Shown one piece after another: positions 1-5,523 of a stretch of DNA of 5,523 nucleotides. Origin of the DNA: Pseudomonadales bacterium (lineage in GTDB: Bacteria; Pseudomonadota; Gammaproteobacteria; Steroidobacterales; Steroidobacteraceae); NCBI GenBank assembly GCA_020442965.1, contig JAGRJB010000003.1, positions 1 to 5,523 of the forward strand. The letters are read 5' to 3'. The position numbers and the translations under genes were made by a program. The notes beneath the pieces are model-generated. The model had not been told where the DNA came from. It saw only the letters and a program-made list of their open reading frames with translations, and made no database searches. Position 1 is the stretch's first letter. Every line of letters begins with the position of its first letter.

Positions 1-831
1 CTCGCTCAACGAACCGTCGTAGATCTGGACGTCGTCCCGGCCGAGCAGGTGCAACGCAAATGCGTCGGTCGTCGCCGAGATTCCACCGCCACAGTACGCA
101 ATCACGGGTCTGTCAGCTAACAACCCGGCGGTCGCCAGTTGCGCGTGCAGTTCGGGCTGCGGCAGGAAGCGTTTGGTGGTCGGGTCCAACAAGTTGATTG
201 CGAAGACATTGCAACTGCCGGGAATGCGCCCCGGCCGCTGATAGGAACCTGCTTTGCCAGCAAACACCTCCGGTGAAAGTGCATTCACGAGCACGCTCGT
301 GCGCTGATCGACGGCCGCTTTCACGTCGAGTTTATTGACGAACACCTTGCGTCGACGACCGGCCGGAAACTCGGCCGCGGGATAGGCGCGCTGCCCGGTC
401 TCGAGCGGCCTGCCATCGGCGCGCCAGCCATCGAGGCCGCCATCGAGCACGTGTGCGTGGTCGAAGCCAAACTCACGCAACATGAACCACATACGCGTCG
501 CCCACCAGGTTGGACCCGCGTTGTAGAGCACCACGGTCGTACCCGCACCTATACCCGCAGCGCCGGCCGCCTGAGCGAACGCAGCGGCATCTGGTAGCGT
601 AAATACGAGCGGCGGGGTGTCGGCCGAGAAGTCCGCGAACAGATCCAGAAACGCGGCACCCGGAATATGTCCTGCCGCATAGAGCGCTCGACCGCTGGCG
701 ATCTGATAGCCTCCCTCTGGTTTGATCCGCATATCGACCGTCGTATCGAAGAGTCGGAGCGACGGATCTTCCAGGCGCTGCTGCAGCTGGGTGGCACTCA
801 TCAAGGCGCTATCGGTTGTCTCGCTCATCAT
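1..831 (-). CDS. Thiosulfate/3-mercaptopyruvate sulfurtransferase, two rhodanese domains (3' end cut by window edge)
   Basis: Cytoplasmic sulfurtransferase that moves sulfane sulfur from 3-mercaptopyruvate or thiosulfate to a thiol or cyanide acceptor through a cysteine persulfide. The frame is open for 277 codons from ATG at 831 to the window edge. Family members are about 280-290 aa, and the visible end, DGSLSE, is the usual near-terminal motif, so only about ten residues are missing. The N-terminal rhodanese domain (about residues 10-140) has GHIPGAAFLDL at 54-64 and DGGLDGW at 130-136. At its catalytic-loop position it reads YNAGPTWWATR (103-113) with no cysteine, as usual for this non-catalytic domain. 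The C-terminal domain (about 165-277) has GRIPGSCN (201-208) and the active loop CGGGISAT, with catalytic Cys247. That loop is neither the classical CRKGVT of thiosulfate enzymes nor CGSGVT of mercaptopyruvate enzymes, so donor preference is open. No signal peptide is seen. A second ATG at 828 is in frame. The gene is divergent from the transporter operon. Confidence 0.93.
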   Translation of the reverse strand, partial: MMSETTDSALMSATQLQQRLEDPSLRLFDTTVDMRIKPEGGYQIASGRALYAAGHIPGAAFLDLFADFSADTPPLVFTLPDAAAFAQAAGAAGIGAGTTVVLYNAGPTWWATRMWFMLREFGFDHAHVLDGGLDGWRADGRPLETGQRAYPAAEFPAGRRRKVFVNKLDVKAAVDQRTSVLVNALSPEVFAGKAGSYQRPGRIPGSCNVFAINLLDPTTKRFLPQPELHAQLATAGLLADRPVIAYCGGGISATTDAFALHLLGRDDVQIYDGSLSE

Positions 832-836
832 GATTT

Positions 837-843
837 CTCCTCC
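837..843 (-). promoter_or_regulatory. Ribosome binding site of the sulfurtransferase gene
   Basis: The minus strand reads GGAGGAG five bases before the ATG at 831 and eight before the in-frame ATG at 828. It is a near-ideal Shine-Dalgarno sequence and fixes the start to this ATG pair; the spacing to 828 is equally acceptable. Confidence 0.8.
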
Positions 844-868
844 GAAGGTGTACAGGCGCTTGCCGCGA

Positions 869-886
869 TCGACAAACGGCCGTCGA
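869..886. promoter_or_regulatory. Possible operator: TCGAC-N8-GTCGA inverted repeat
   Basis: Perfect 5-bp arms, TCGAC (869-873) and GTCGA (882-886), flank an 8-bp spacer. An 8-bp palindrome ACGGCCGT (876-883) partly overlaps it. The site lies just upstream of the predicted -35 box of the rightward operon, within the gap shared by two divergent genes, where a regulator could act on both. The arms are short and could arise by chance in GC-rich DNA, so this is only a candidate. Confidence 0.2.
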
Positions 887-893
887 ATCCAGT

Positions 894-923
894 TTGACGC
901 AGCTCCTGCAAGCTTCCTAGACT
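894..923 (+). promoter_or_regulatory. Predicted sigma70-type promoter of the rightward operon
   Basis: TTGACG (894-899) matches the -35 consensus at five of six positions. It is followed after 18 bp by TAGACT (918-923), which matches TATAAT at four of six, including the key T1, A2 and T6. Transcription would start near 930, giving a leader of about 40 nt before the ATG at 972. It lies in the only intergenic gap of the window and points towards the operon. No equally good promoter was found for the leftward gene. Confidence 0.5.
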
Positions 924-962
924 GCATCGAGTGCTGCCACACTACAACTCTATCCTCACCGC

Positions 963-967
963 AGGAA
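963..967 (+). promoter_or_regulatory. Ribosome binding site of the HapK-like gene
   Basis: AGGAA lies four bases before the ATG at 972. It is a short but acceptable Shine-Dalgarno element and supports this start, which also begins the conserved N-terminal beta strand of the protein. Confidence 0.65.
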
Positions 968-971
968 ATTC

Positions 972-1289
972 ATGACCACCGTCATCGTGTTGTTCAATCT
1001 GAAGCCTGGCGTCAGCGTCGCAGACTACGAGCGTTTCGCGCGCGAGACCGACTTGCCGATCGTCAACAAGCTGCCCTCCGTGAATCATTTCGAGGTCCTC
1101 AGGTCTACCGGGCTGCTGGGCGGCGGCAACGCGCCATTCCAGTATATTGAGATCTTAAGACTCAAGAGTCTCGAAGCGCTCGGCAACGACGTCTCGAGCG
1201 ACACGATGAAGCGGGTGGCGGCGGAGTTCCGCAAGTTGGCCGACAATCCGCAATTCATTCTGACCGAATCCGTTGGAGCGCAACAATGA
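972..1289 (+). CDS. HapK/RedY-like small protein (dimeric alpha-beta barrel type)
   Basis: A complete 105-aa protein that I assign to the REDY-like HapK family from its overall pattern. It has an N-terminal strand MTTVIVLFNLKPGV, then a helix with DYERFARETDLP (19-29) and the LPSV turn (34-37). The signature region VLRSTGLLGGG (42-52) follows, then APFQYIEI (54-61), and near the C terminus DNPQFILTE (91-99). Family members named in the literature come from prodiginine pigment clusters (RedY in Streptomyces, HapK in Hahella). Homologues in other settings have no firm role known to me. The size and strand-helix pattern fit a ferredoxin-like dimeric alpha-beta barrel, a fold used by small cofactor-free enzymes and binding proteins. 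There is no signal peptide or membrane segment, so it should be cytoplasmic. It is the first gene of the operon, and its stop overlaps the MFS start in ATGA. An EthD-like or antibiotic-monooxygenase-like label is the main alternative. Confidence 0.82.
   Translation: MTTVIVLFNLKPGVSVADYERFARETDLPIVNKLPSVNHFEVLRSTGLLGGGNAPFQYIEILRLKSLEALGNDVSSDTMKRVAAEFRKLADNPQFILTESVGAQQ
1275..1278 (+). promoter_or_regulatory. Ribosome binding site of the MFS gene
   Basis: GGAG sits seven bases before the ATG at 1286, inside the last codons of the HapK-like gene. With the ATGA overlap it supports re-initiation or coupled translation from this start. Confidence 0.65.
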
Positions 1290-2554
1290 ACAATATTCGG
1301 GCCCAGACGGGATGGCGGTTTTACGGCTGGTGGGGCATCGTCCTTGCCACCTTCATCATAATCTGGACCACTAACGGTCTCACGGTTGGGGCGATCACGG
1401 CATTCGATCGTTCGTTGCTCGCGATGCTCAACGTTGATCGCGGCGATCTCAAATTCGGCGACACCATCATGTTGCTGACGACCGCAGTCATTACGCCATT
1501 CACCGGCTGGATCGCGGACCGCTACGGCGTTCGGCCCGTCATGGCAGTGGGTGTCGTTGCGTTGGCAGCGGCGTTTTTCGGTTTGAGCTCGGTCGAGACA
1601 CTTGCCGGGATGTATTGGCTGCGTTTTCTGATGGGTGTCAGTCTGTCCTGTGCCGGACTCGCGATCTGTGTCGTGATCGTCTCACGCTGGTTCGAGACGC
1701 GCCGGGGACTGGCGATCGGCCTGACGCTGGCGGGGACCAGTCTCGGGAACGCGCTATTTCCCGACTTGACGACCCTGTTCATCGAGCGCGCGGGTTGGCG
1801 GGGCGCGGCATACTACGTCAGCATCATGCCGCTGCTGTTGCTGCCGCTCATTCTGTTTGCGCTCAAAGAATGGCCCAGAAAACTCGGGCTCGAGCCTTAT
1901 GGCGTGGCAAGTGCCGCGCCAGGCGCGGGCGCGAAACCGGCGCTTGCGCCCGAGCTGAGCTACGCGGACATCCTGTCGCGGCCAGCGTTTTGGTGCATTG
2001 GTATCGCAGCATTCGCCACGTTTTACTCGATACTCGCGGTCAGTCTGAACCTGTTCCTGCATACCAAAGACCTCGGTATCGACGCGCGCGATGCGGCCAA
2101 GTACTTTGTGCCGTTGTTTATCGGGGGTCTCGTCGGCAAGTTATTGTCAGGTTTCCTCTCCGACTGGTTCGGGCGCAAGTCTACCTGGCTGATTTTCCTC
2201 GGACTGATGCTCGCAGGCGCATTGTTCCTGCTTACTAACAATCAGCAGTGGCTGTTTGCATCGGTCGCGTGCTTTGGACTCGGTTGGGGTGGTAACTACA
2301 CGTTGCTGCAGGCGATCACGGCCGACGCGTTCGGTACCCGGTCCCTCGGACGCGTGATGGGTGCGATCACCGTGCTCGACGCGAGCGGCGGCGCCGTTGG
2401 TCCCTGGATCACGGGCATGATCTATGACCGCAATGGTAGCTATATAGTGGCCTTCTGGGTCATCGCCGCGCTGATCGCGCTGGCCATCGTGATGGCAATG
2501 CTGGTGCCTGTGCGTAGCCGTGCTCCGCAGACGCTGGCGGAAGCGCAAGCCTGA
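1286..2554 (+). CDS. Major facilitator superfamily transporter, 12 membrane helices
   Basis: Inner-membrane secondary carrier of 422 aa, the normal MFS length. The N-half holds helices at about 13-36, 58-76, 84-103, 109-132, 142-165 and 172-193. The helix 2-3 loop carries MFS motif A as GWIADRYGVR (74-83). A central cytoplasmic loop (about 194-230) includes KLGLEPYG. The C-half has helices at about 234-257, 272-292, 299-317, 322-345, 355-379 and 385-408, with a second motif A copy GFLSDWFGRK at 289-298. The motif RWFETRRGLAIG (134-145) is typical of the monocarboxylate/oxalate-formate-type branch, so an organic anion substrate is reasonable, though export cannot be excluded. The start is set by GGAG and the ATGA overlap with the HapK-like gene. 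The stop shares one base with the next ATG (TGATG). A carrier placed between a HapK-like gene and an ABC importer is unusual and suggests a shared substrate or its product. Confidence 0.92.
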   Translation: MNNIRAQTGWRFYGWWGIVLATFIIIWTTNGLTVGAITAFDRSLLAMLNVDRGDLKFGDTIMLLTTAVITPFTGWIADRYGVRPVMAVGVVALAAAFFGLSSVETLAGMYWLRFLMGVSLSCAGLAICVVIVSRWFETRRGLAIGLTLAGTSLGNALFPDLTTLFIERAGWRGAAYYVSIMPLLLLPLILFALKEWPRKLGLEPYGVASAAPGAGAKPALAPELSYADILSRPAFWCIGIAAFATFYSILAVSLNLFLHTKDLGIDARDAAKYFVPLFIGGLVGKLLSGFLSDWFGRKSTWLIFLGLMLAGALFLLTNNQQWLFASVACFGLGWGGNYTLLQAITADAFGTRSLGRVMGAITVLDASGGAVGPWITGMIYDRNGSYIVAFWVIAALIALAIVMAMLVPVRSRAPQTLAEAQA

Positions 2555-3477
2555 TGCTGCGCTACGCTTTGCAGCGTATCAGCGGTGTCATTCCTACTCT
2601 GTTCGTAATCATCACGGCATCGTTTTTTGTGATTCGACTGGCGCCGGGCGGCCCATTCGATGAGGAACAAACGCTGCCGCCTGAGATCAAGGCCAATCTC
2701 GAAGCTGCCTATGGCCTCGATCAGCCGCTGTTAGTGCAGTACGGTCGTTACATGCGTGGGCTGTTGGCCGGCGATTTTGGGCCGTCGTTCAAGTTCAAGG
2801 ACTTCAGTGTCACCGAGCTGATCGCGCAGGGACTGCCGATCAGTCTGACTATCGGGCTCGCAGCCGTGTTCGTCGCGGTGCTGATCGGCGTGCCGTTGGG
2901 CGCATTGGCAGCGCTCAGACGCAATTCCGCCAGCGACTACGGGATCATGGGATTTGCGGTGCTAGGTATCGCGCTGCCCAGCTTCGTGATCGGACCATTG
3001 TTCGCATTGATCTTCGGCCTGTACCTCGGCGTCCTGCCGGTTGCGGGGTACGAAACCGGACAGCCCAAGTACCTCATTTTGCCGGTCGTTACGCTCGCAC
3101 TGCCGGTCATCGCGTATATCGCGCGCCTGACCCGCGGCAGCTTGCTGGAGGTGCTGCGCTCCAACTTTGTTCGGACCGCTCGCGCCAAAGGACTGTCGCC
3201 GTTGCGGGTGCTGTTTCGCCACGCGCTACGACCTGCATTGCTGCCAGTGGTGAGCTATCTCGGGCCTGCTACTGCATTCGTCGTTACCGGTTCGCTGGTC
3301 ATCGAGAGCGTGTTCGGCCTGCCGGGAACCGGCCGCTATCTCGTGCAGGGCGCGATCAATCGTGACTACACACTGGTGATGGGCATGATCGTCGTCTACG
3401 GTGCGATTACGTTGCTGAGCAACTTGATCGCCGACTTGTTATATGGCTGGCTCGACCCGCGCGTACGCTATGACTAG
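2554..3477 (+). CDS. Opp/Dpp-type ABC transporter permease, B subunit
   Basis: One of two membrane subunits of a binding-protein-dependent importer of the oligopeptide/dipeptide/nickel class, 307 aa as usual for OppB/DppB. It opens with the family hallmark: a basic start (MLRYALQR), a first helix at about 11-29 and RLAPGGPF (28-35). The periplasmic segment 36-95 contains YGLDQPLLVQYGRYM (53-67) and GDFGPSF (73-79). Five further helices follow at about 98-120, 131-155, 173-192, 233-254 and 274-297. The cytoplasmic EAA-type loop that docks on the ATPase is at about 207-231 (RTARAKGLSP, then RHALRPALLP). ESVFGLPGTGRYL (251-263) and the terminal LDPRVRYD are also typical. The ATG overlaps the MFS stop by one base, with only a weak purine stretch (CGGAAG at 2538-2543) upstream, so translation is probably coupled. 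Substrate specificity within the class cannot be told from the permease. Confidence 0.94.
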   Translation: MLRYALQRISGVIPTLFVIITASFFVIRLAPGGPFDEEQTLPPEIKANLEAAYGLDQPLLVQYGRYMRGLLAGDFGPSFKFKDFSVTELIAQGLPISLTIGLAAVFVAVLIGVPLGALAALRRNSASDYGIMGFAVLGIALPSFVIGPLFALIFGLYLGVLPVAGYETGQPKYLILPVVTLALPVIAYIARLTRGSLLEVLRSNFVRTARAKGLSPLRVLFRHALRPALLPVVSYLGPATAFVVTGSLVIESVFGLPGTGRYLVQGAINRDYTLVMGMIVVYGAITLLSNLIADLLYGWLDPRVRYD

Positions 3478-4378
3478 CGCTGCGACCAGCGCGCCTGCGG
3501 GCCCAACCGTGCCGGCGGGCCAGATTATCGAGCGCGGCCTGTGGAGCGATGCCTGGCGACGGCTGCTGCGCAATCGCGCTTCAATGGTGGCACTGGTGTG
3601 GATTGTGCTGGTCGCTCTGCTCGCGGTGGCTGGTCCGAACTTTTCACCGCATCCGTTCGACGAACTGGATTGGGACCACATGGGCGTGCCGCCGCAGATG
3701 GAGGCGGCCCATTGGCTCGGCACCGATCGGCTCGGGCGCGATCTGTTCGTGCGCACACTATACGGCGTACGGATCTCGCTACAGATCGGCTTGCTCGCGA
3801 CCTTGGTCAGCTTGCTGATCGGAGTGGCCTGGGGCGCCACAGCGGGCTACGTGGGCGGCCGCATAGATAACTGGATGATGCGCTTTGTCGATGTGCTGTA
3901 TGCGCTGCCCTACATTTTTATCGTCATCATTCTCTCGACGCTGTTCGAACGCGGCAACATTTTCGTCCTGTTTTTCGCAATTGGTGCCGTTGGCTGGCTT
4001 ACCATGGCGCGCATCGTGCGCGGTCAGGCGCTGTCGCTCAAGCGGCGCGAGTTTATCGAGGCCGCGATTGCGAGCGGTGTATCAACACCCGCAATCCTGG
4101 TGCGTCACATAGTTCCTAACCTGATAGGCCCGGTCATTATCTACGTCACTTTGACCATTCCGCAGATGATCTTGTTCGAGAGTTTTCTGAGCTTTCTAGG
4201 CCTGGGTGTACAGGAACCGTTGGCGAGTCTCGGTAGTCTGATCAACGAGGGTGCCCAGGAGATGGAGTCGGCGGTGTGGATGCTGCTGGTGCCGGCAACT
4301 TTTCTCGTCACACTGCTGATGAGTTTCAATTTCTTGGGCGACGGTCTGCGCGATGCGCTCGACCCGCGCGATGCGTGA
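3470..4378 (+). CDS. Opp/Dpp-type ABC transporter permease, C subunit
   Basis: Second permease of the importer, pairing with the B subunit; 302 aa from ATG 3470, normal for OppC/DppC. After a cytoplasmic N-tail comes a first helix (about 38-55). The hallmark WLGTDRLGRDLF (82-93) precedes the conserved permease domain. Helices lie at about 103-126, 138-160, 164-182, 219-241 and 268-291, with VDVLYALPYI (140-149). The EAA loop starts EAAIASGVSTPAILVRH (197-213), and FLSFLGLGVQEP (239-250) and terminal LDPRDA are family features. An in-frame ATG at 3443 would give 311 aa. I prefer 3470 because the nine extra codons merely reread the conserved C-terminal coding region of the B gene in another frame. 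The 3470 start gives a compact 8-bp overlap. Neither start has a clear ribosome binding site, so coupling to the B gene is likely. Confidence 0.92.
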   Translation: MTSAATSAPAGPTVPAGQIIERGLWSDAWRRLLRNRASMVALVWIVLVALLAVAGPNFSPHPFDELDWDHMGVPPQMEAAHWLGTDRLGRDLFVRTLYGVRISLQIGLLATLVSLLIGVAWGATAGYVGGRIDNWMMRFVDVLYALPYIFIVIILSTLFERGNIFVLFFAIGAVGWLTMARIVRGQALSLKRREFIEAAIASGVSTPAILVRHIVPNLIGPVIIYVTLTIPQMILFESFLSFLGLGVQEPLASLGSLINEGAQEMESAVWMLLVPATFLVTLLMSFNFLGDGLRDALDPRDA

Positions 4379-4381
4379 TTC

Positions 4382-5365
4382 ATGACGGCCATTCTCGCGG
4401 TCGATGCGTTGTCGGTACGCTATGAGACGCCGGATGGCGTGGTGAATGCCGTCAACGACGTGTCGCTCGAGATTGCGGCGGGTGAATGCATCGGTGTCGT
4501 CGGCGAGTCGGGCGCCGGCAAGAGCCAGGCGTTTCTGGCCGTCATGGGGTTGTTAGCACCGAATGCAAAGGTATCCGGCGGCGCCAAGCTCCGCGGTCGG
4601 GAGCTGCTGGGCACGGATCCGCGGGCACTACGCGAGCTGCGCGGTGCGGAACTCGCGATGATCTTTCAAGATCCGATGACCTCACTTGCGCCGCACATCA
4701 AGGTGGGCGACCAGATCGCTGAAACTTTGGTTGTGCACAAACGAACGAGCTGGCGCGACGCACGTGCACAGGCCTTGAAGCTCCTCGAACAGGTACAGGT
4801 GACAGACGCCGCGCGCCGTCTGACGCAGTATCCGCACGAGTTGTCTGGTGGAATGCGCCAGCGTGTGATGATCGCCATCGCGCTCGCCTGCGATCCCGTA
4901 ATGCTGATCGCGGATGAGCCGACGACTGCGCTCGACGTTTCAGTTCAAGCGCAGATTTTGTCGCTGCTCAAACGTCTGATGCGCGAGCGTGGTATGGCTC
5001 TGGCGCTCATCACGCACGATCTCGGCGTCGTGGCCGGATTGGCTGATCACGTGACTGTGCTGTACGCCGGCCGGGTTGTGGAAGCTGGGACCGTTAGAAG
5101 GCTGTTGAAGCAGCCCGCGCATCCGTATACCGCTGCCTTATTGCGCTCCATGCCGCGGATCGATGCGTCCGTGAGCGAACCGCTCGTTGCCATTCGCGGC
5201 CAGCCGCCGAGTCCGCGCGAATTGGTCGGTGGCTGTCCATTCCATCCGCGCTGTGACCTTGCACAGCCGAGGTGTGCGGAAGAACGTCCCACATTGCGCT
5301 CGACGGCAGGAGCGATGGTCGCCTGCCACTTCCCAATCGCTGCGTCGCACGGTGATCTATCATGA
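4382..5365 (+). CDS. Opp/Dpp-type ABC transporter ATP-binding protein, D subunit
   Basis: Cytoplasmic ATPase that powers the importer, 327 aa as is typical for OppD/DppD. Motifs are complete and in order: Walker A GESGAGKS (41-48), Q-loop FQDPMTSL (95-102, Gln96), signature LSGGMRQR (154-161), Walker B VMLIADEP (173-180, catalytic Glu179), D-loop ALD (183-185) and switch His212 in ITHDLG. After the nucleotide-binding domain comes the peptide-transporter C-terminal extension (about 230-327) with HPYTAALL (247-254). It carries four cysteines, C285, C291, C298 and C315, spaced x5, x6 and x16. This is the cluster that binds a [4Fe-4S] centre in some characterised DppD-type subunits. The start lies three bases after the C-subunit stop with no clear Shine-Dalgarno sequence. 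The stop overlaps the next start in ATGA. Such ATPases work as D/F heterodimers, which fits the partial gene that follows. Confidence 0.95.
   Translation: MTAILAVDALSVRYETPDGVVNAVNDVSLEIAAGECIGVVGESGAGKSQAFLAVMGLLAPNAKVSGGAKLRGRELLGTDPRALRELRGAELAMIFQDPMTSLAPHIKVGDQIAETLVVHKRTSWRDARAQALKLLEQVQVTDAARRLTQYPHELSGGMRQRVMIAIALACDPVMLIADEPTTALDVSVQAQILSLLKRLMRERGMALALITHDLGVVAGLADHVTVLYAGRVVEAGTVRRLLKQPAHPYTAALLRSMPRIDASVSEPLVAIRGQPPSPRELVGGCPFHPRCDLAQPRCAEERPTLRSTAGAMVACHFPIAASHGDLS
5351..5357 (+). promoter_or_regulatory. Ribosome binding site of the F-subunit ATPase gene
   Basis: GGTGATC matches the 3' part of the full anti-Shine-Dalgarno complement (GGAGGTGATC) and ends four bases before the ATG at 5362. 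It lies inside the end of the D-subunit gene and supports the ATGA-overlap start. Confidence 0.45.
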
Positions 5366-5523
5366 GCGCGTCGTTCCTGAAGATCGACAATCTGCGCGTA
5401 CATTTTCCCGTATCTGGTGGCTGGCTCAAGGCCACGCGCAGGCTCAAAGCGGTCGATGGTGTGTCGCTCGAAATTGCGCGCGGTGAAGCACTGGGCATTG
5501 TGGGCGAATCGGGCTGCGGCAAG
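5362..5523 (+). CDS. Opp/Dpp-type ABC transporter ATP-binding protein, F subunit (5' part only)
   Basis: The first 54 codons of a second peptide-type ABC ATPase are present and the right edge cuts the gene inside Walker A. Visible are MSASFLKIDNLRVHFPV, with the first beta strand and the nucleotide-stacking aromatic region, then GGWLKATRRLKAVDGVSLEI. The insert between HFPV and the AVDGVSL strand is typical of OppF/DppF rather than D subunits. The last residues, GIVGESGCGK, are Walker A lacking only the final Ser/Thr; GCGK is the usual F-subunit form and differs from GAGKS in the D subunit. The ATG overlaps the D-gene stop as ATGA. Full-length family members are about 320-350 aa, so most of the gene lies outside the window. 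It should form the ATPase heterodimer with the D subunit. Confidence 0.92.
   Translation, partial: MSASFLKIDNLRVHFPVSGGWLKATRRLKAVDGVSLEIARGEALGIVGESGCGK

Noticed and set aside
321..797. Two leftward open frames (321-548 and 549-797) within the sulfurtransferase region
   Set aside because: They are out of frame with the continuous rhodanese coding frame and rich in Arg/Ser/Cys with no domain; the 831-to-1 frame explains the region fully, so no frameshift is needed.
847..875. Leftward promoter TTGTCG-N17-TACACC for the sulfurtransferase gene
   Set aside because: The -10 match is poor, and the predicted start near 840 would fall within the ribosome binding site itself, leaving no usable leader.
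899..938. GCAGC ... GCTGC inverted arms overlapping the promoter
   Set aside because: Five-base arms separated by about 30 bases are expected by chance and form no stable hairpin with a T-tract, so neither terminator nor operator is supported.
722..1150. Rightward 142-codon open frame across the intergenic gap
   Set aside because: It overlaps the sulfurtransferase 5' end and the HapK-like gene in other frames, has no recognisable domain, and its Arg/Ala-rich composition is typical of an out-of-frame shadow in GC-rich DNA.
1615..2238. Long rightward frame (207 codons) inside the MFS gene
   Set aside because: The protein is Arg-rich and lacks any motif, while the MFS frame over the same bases has all its helices and motif A copies.
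5094..5522. Leftward 142-codon frame opposite the end of the D-subunit and start of the F-subunit genes
   Set aside because: It is antisense to two well-supported ATPase genes, shows no domain and has no ribosome binding site that I could see.

Overview
The window looks like chromosomal DNA from a GC-rich bacterium, most likely a Pseudomonadota (proteobacterial) species. The basis is high GC with a strong third-position bias, Shine-Dalgarno motifs, tightly overlapping genes, and protein families (SseA-type sulfurtransferase, HapK/RedY-like protein, Opp/Dpp-type ABC transporter) that are common in that group. The taxon is an inference; there is no rRNA or other marker gene here.

Layout. A sulfurtransferase gene with two rhodanese domains reads leftward from 831 and runs off the left edge, probably only about ten codons short of its end. 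A 140-bp gap (832-971) separates it from a rightward gene train and holds a plausible sigma70-type promoter for that train. The train then fills the rest of the window: a 105-aa HapK/RedY-like small protein, a 12-helix major facilitator (MFS) transporter, two Opp/Dpp-type ABC permeases, and a peptide-type ABC ATPase with a C-terminal four-cysteine cluster. The first 54 codons of the second ATPase are cut by the right edge inside its Walker A motif.

How the genes fit together. Junctions in the rightward train are ATGA (4-bp overlap), TGATG (1-bp overlap), an 8-bp overlap, a 3-bp gap and another ATGA. This strongly suggests one transcript with translational coupling. Permease B, permease C, ATPase D and ATPase F form a nearly complete importer core of the oligopeptide/dipeptide/nickel/glutathione class, but no periplasmic substrate-binding protein is encoded in the window. 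The unusual part is the front of the operon: a HapK-like protein, best known from prodiginine pigment clusters, and an MFS carrier are fused translationally to an ABC importer. This could be an uptake, modification and export module for one small molecule, possibly a peptide or amine-derived metabolite; the substrate cannot be read from the sequence.

No tRNA, rRNA, CRISPR array, insertion sequence or convincing terminator was seen. No stretch over 300 bases lacks a gene.
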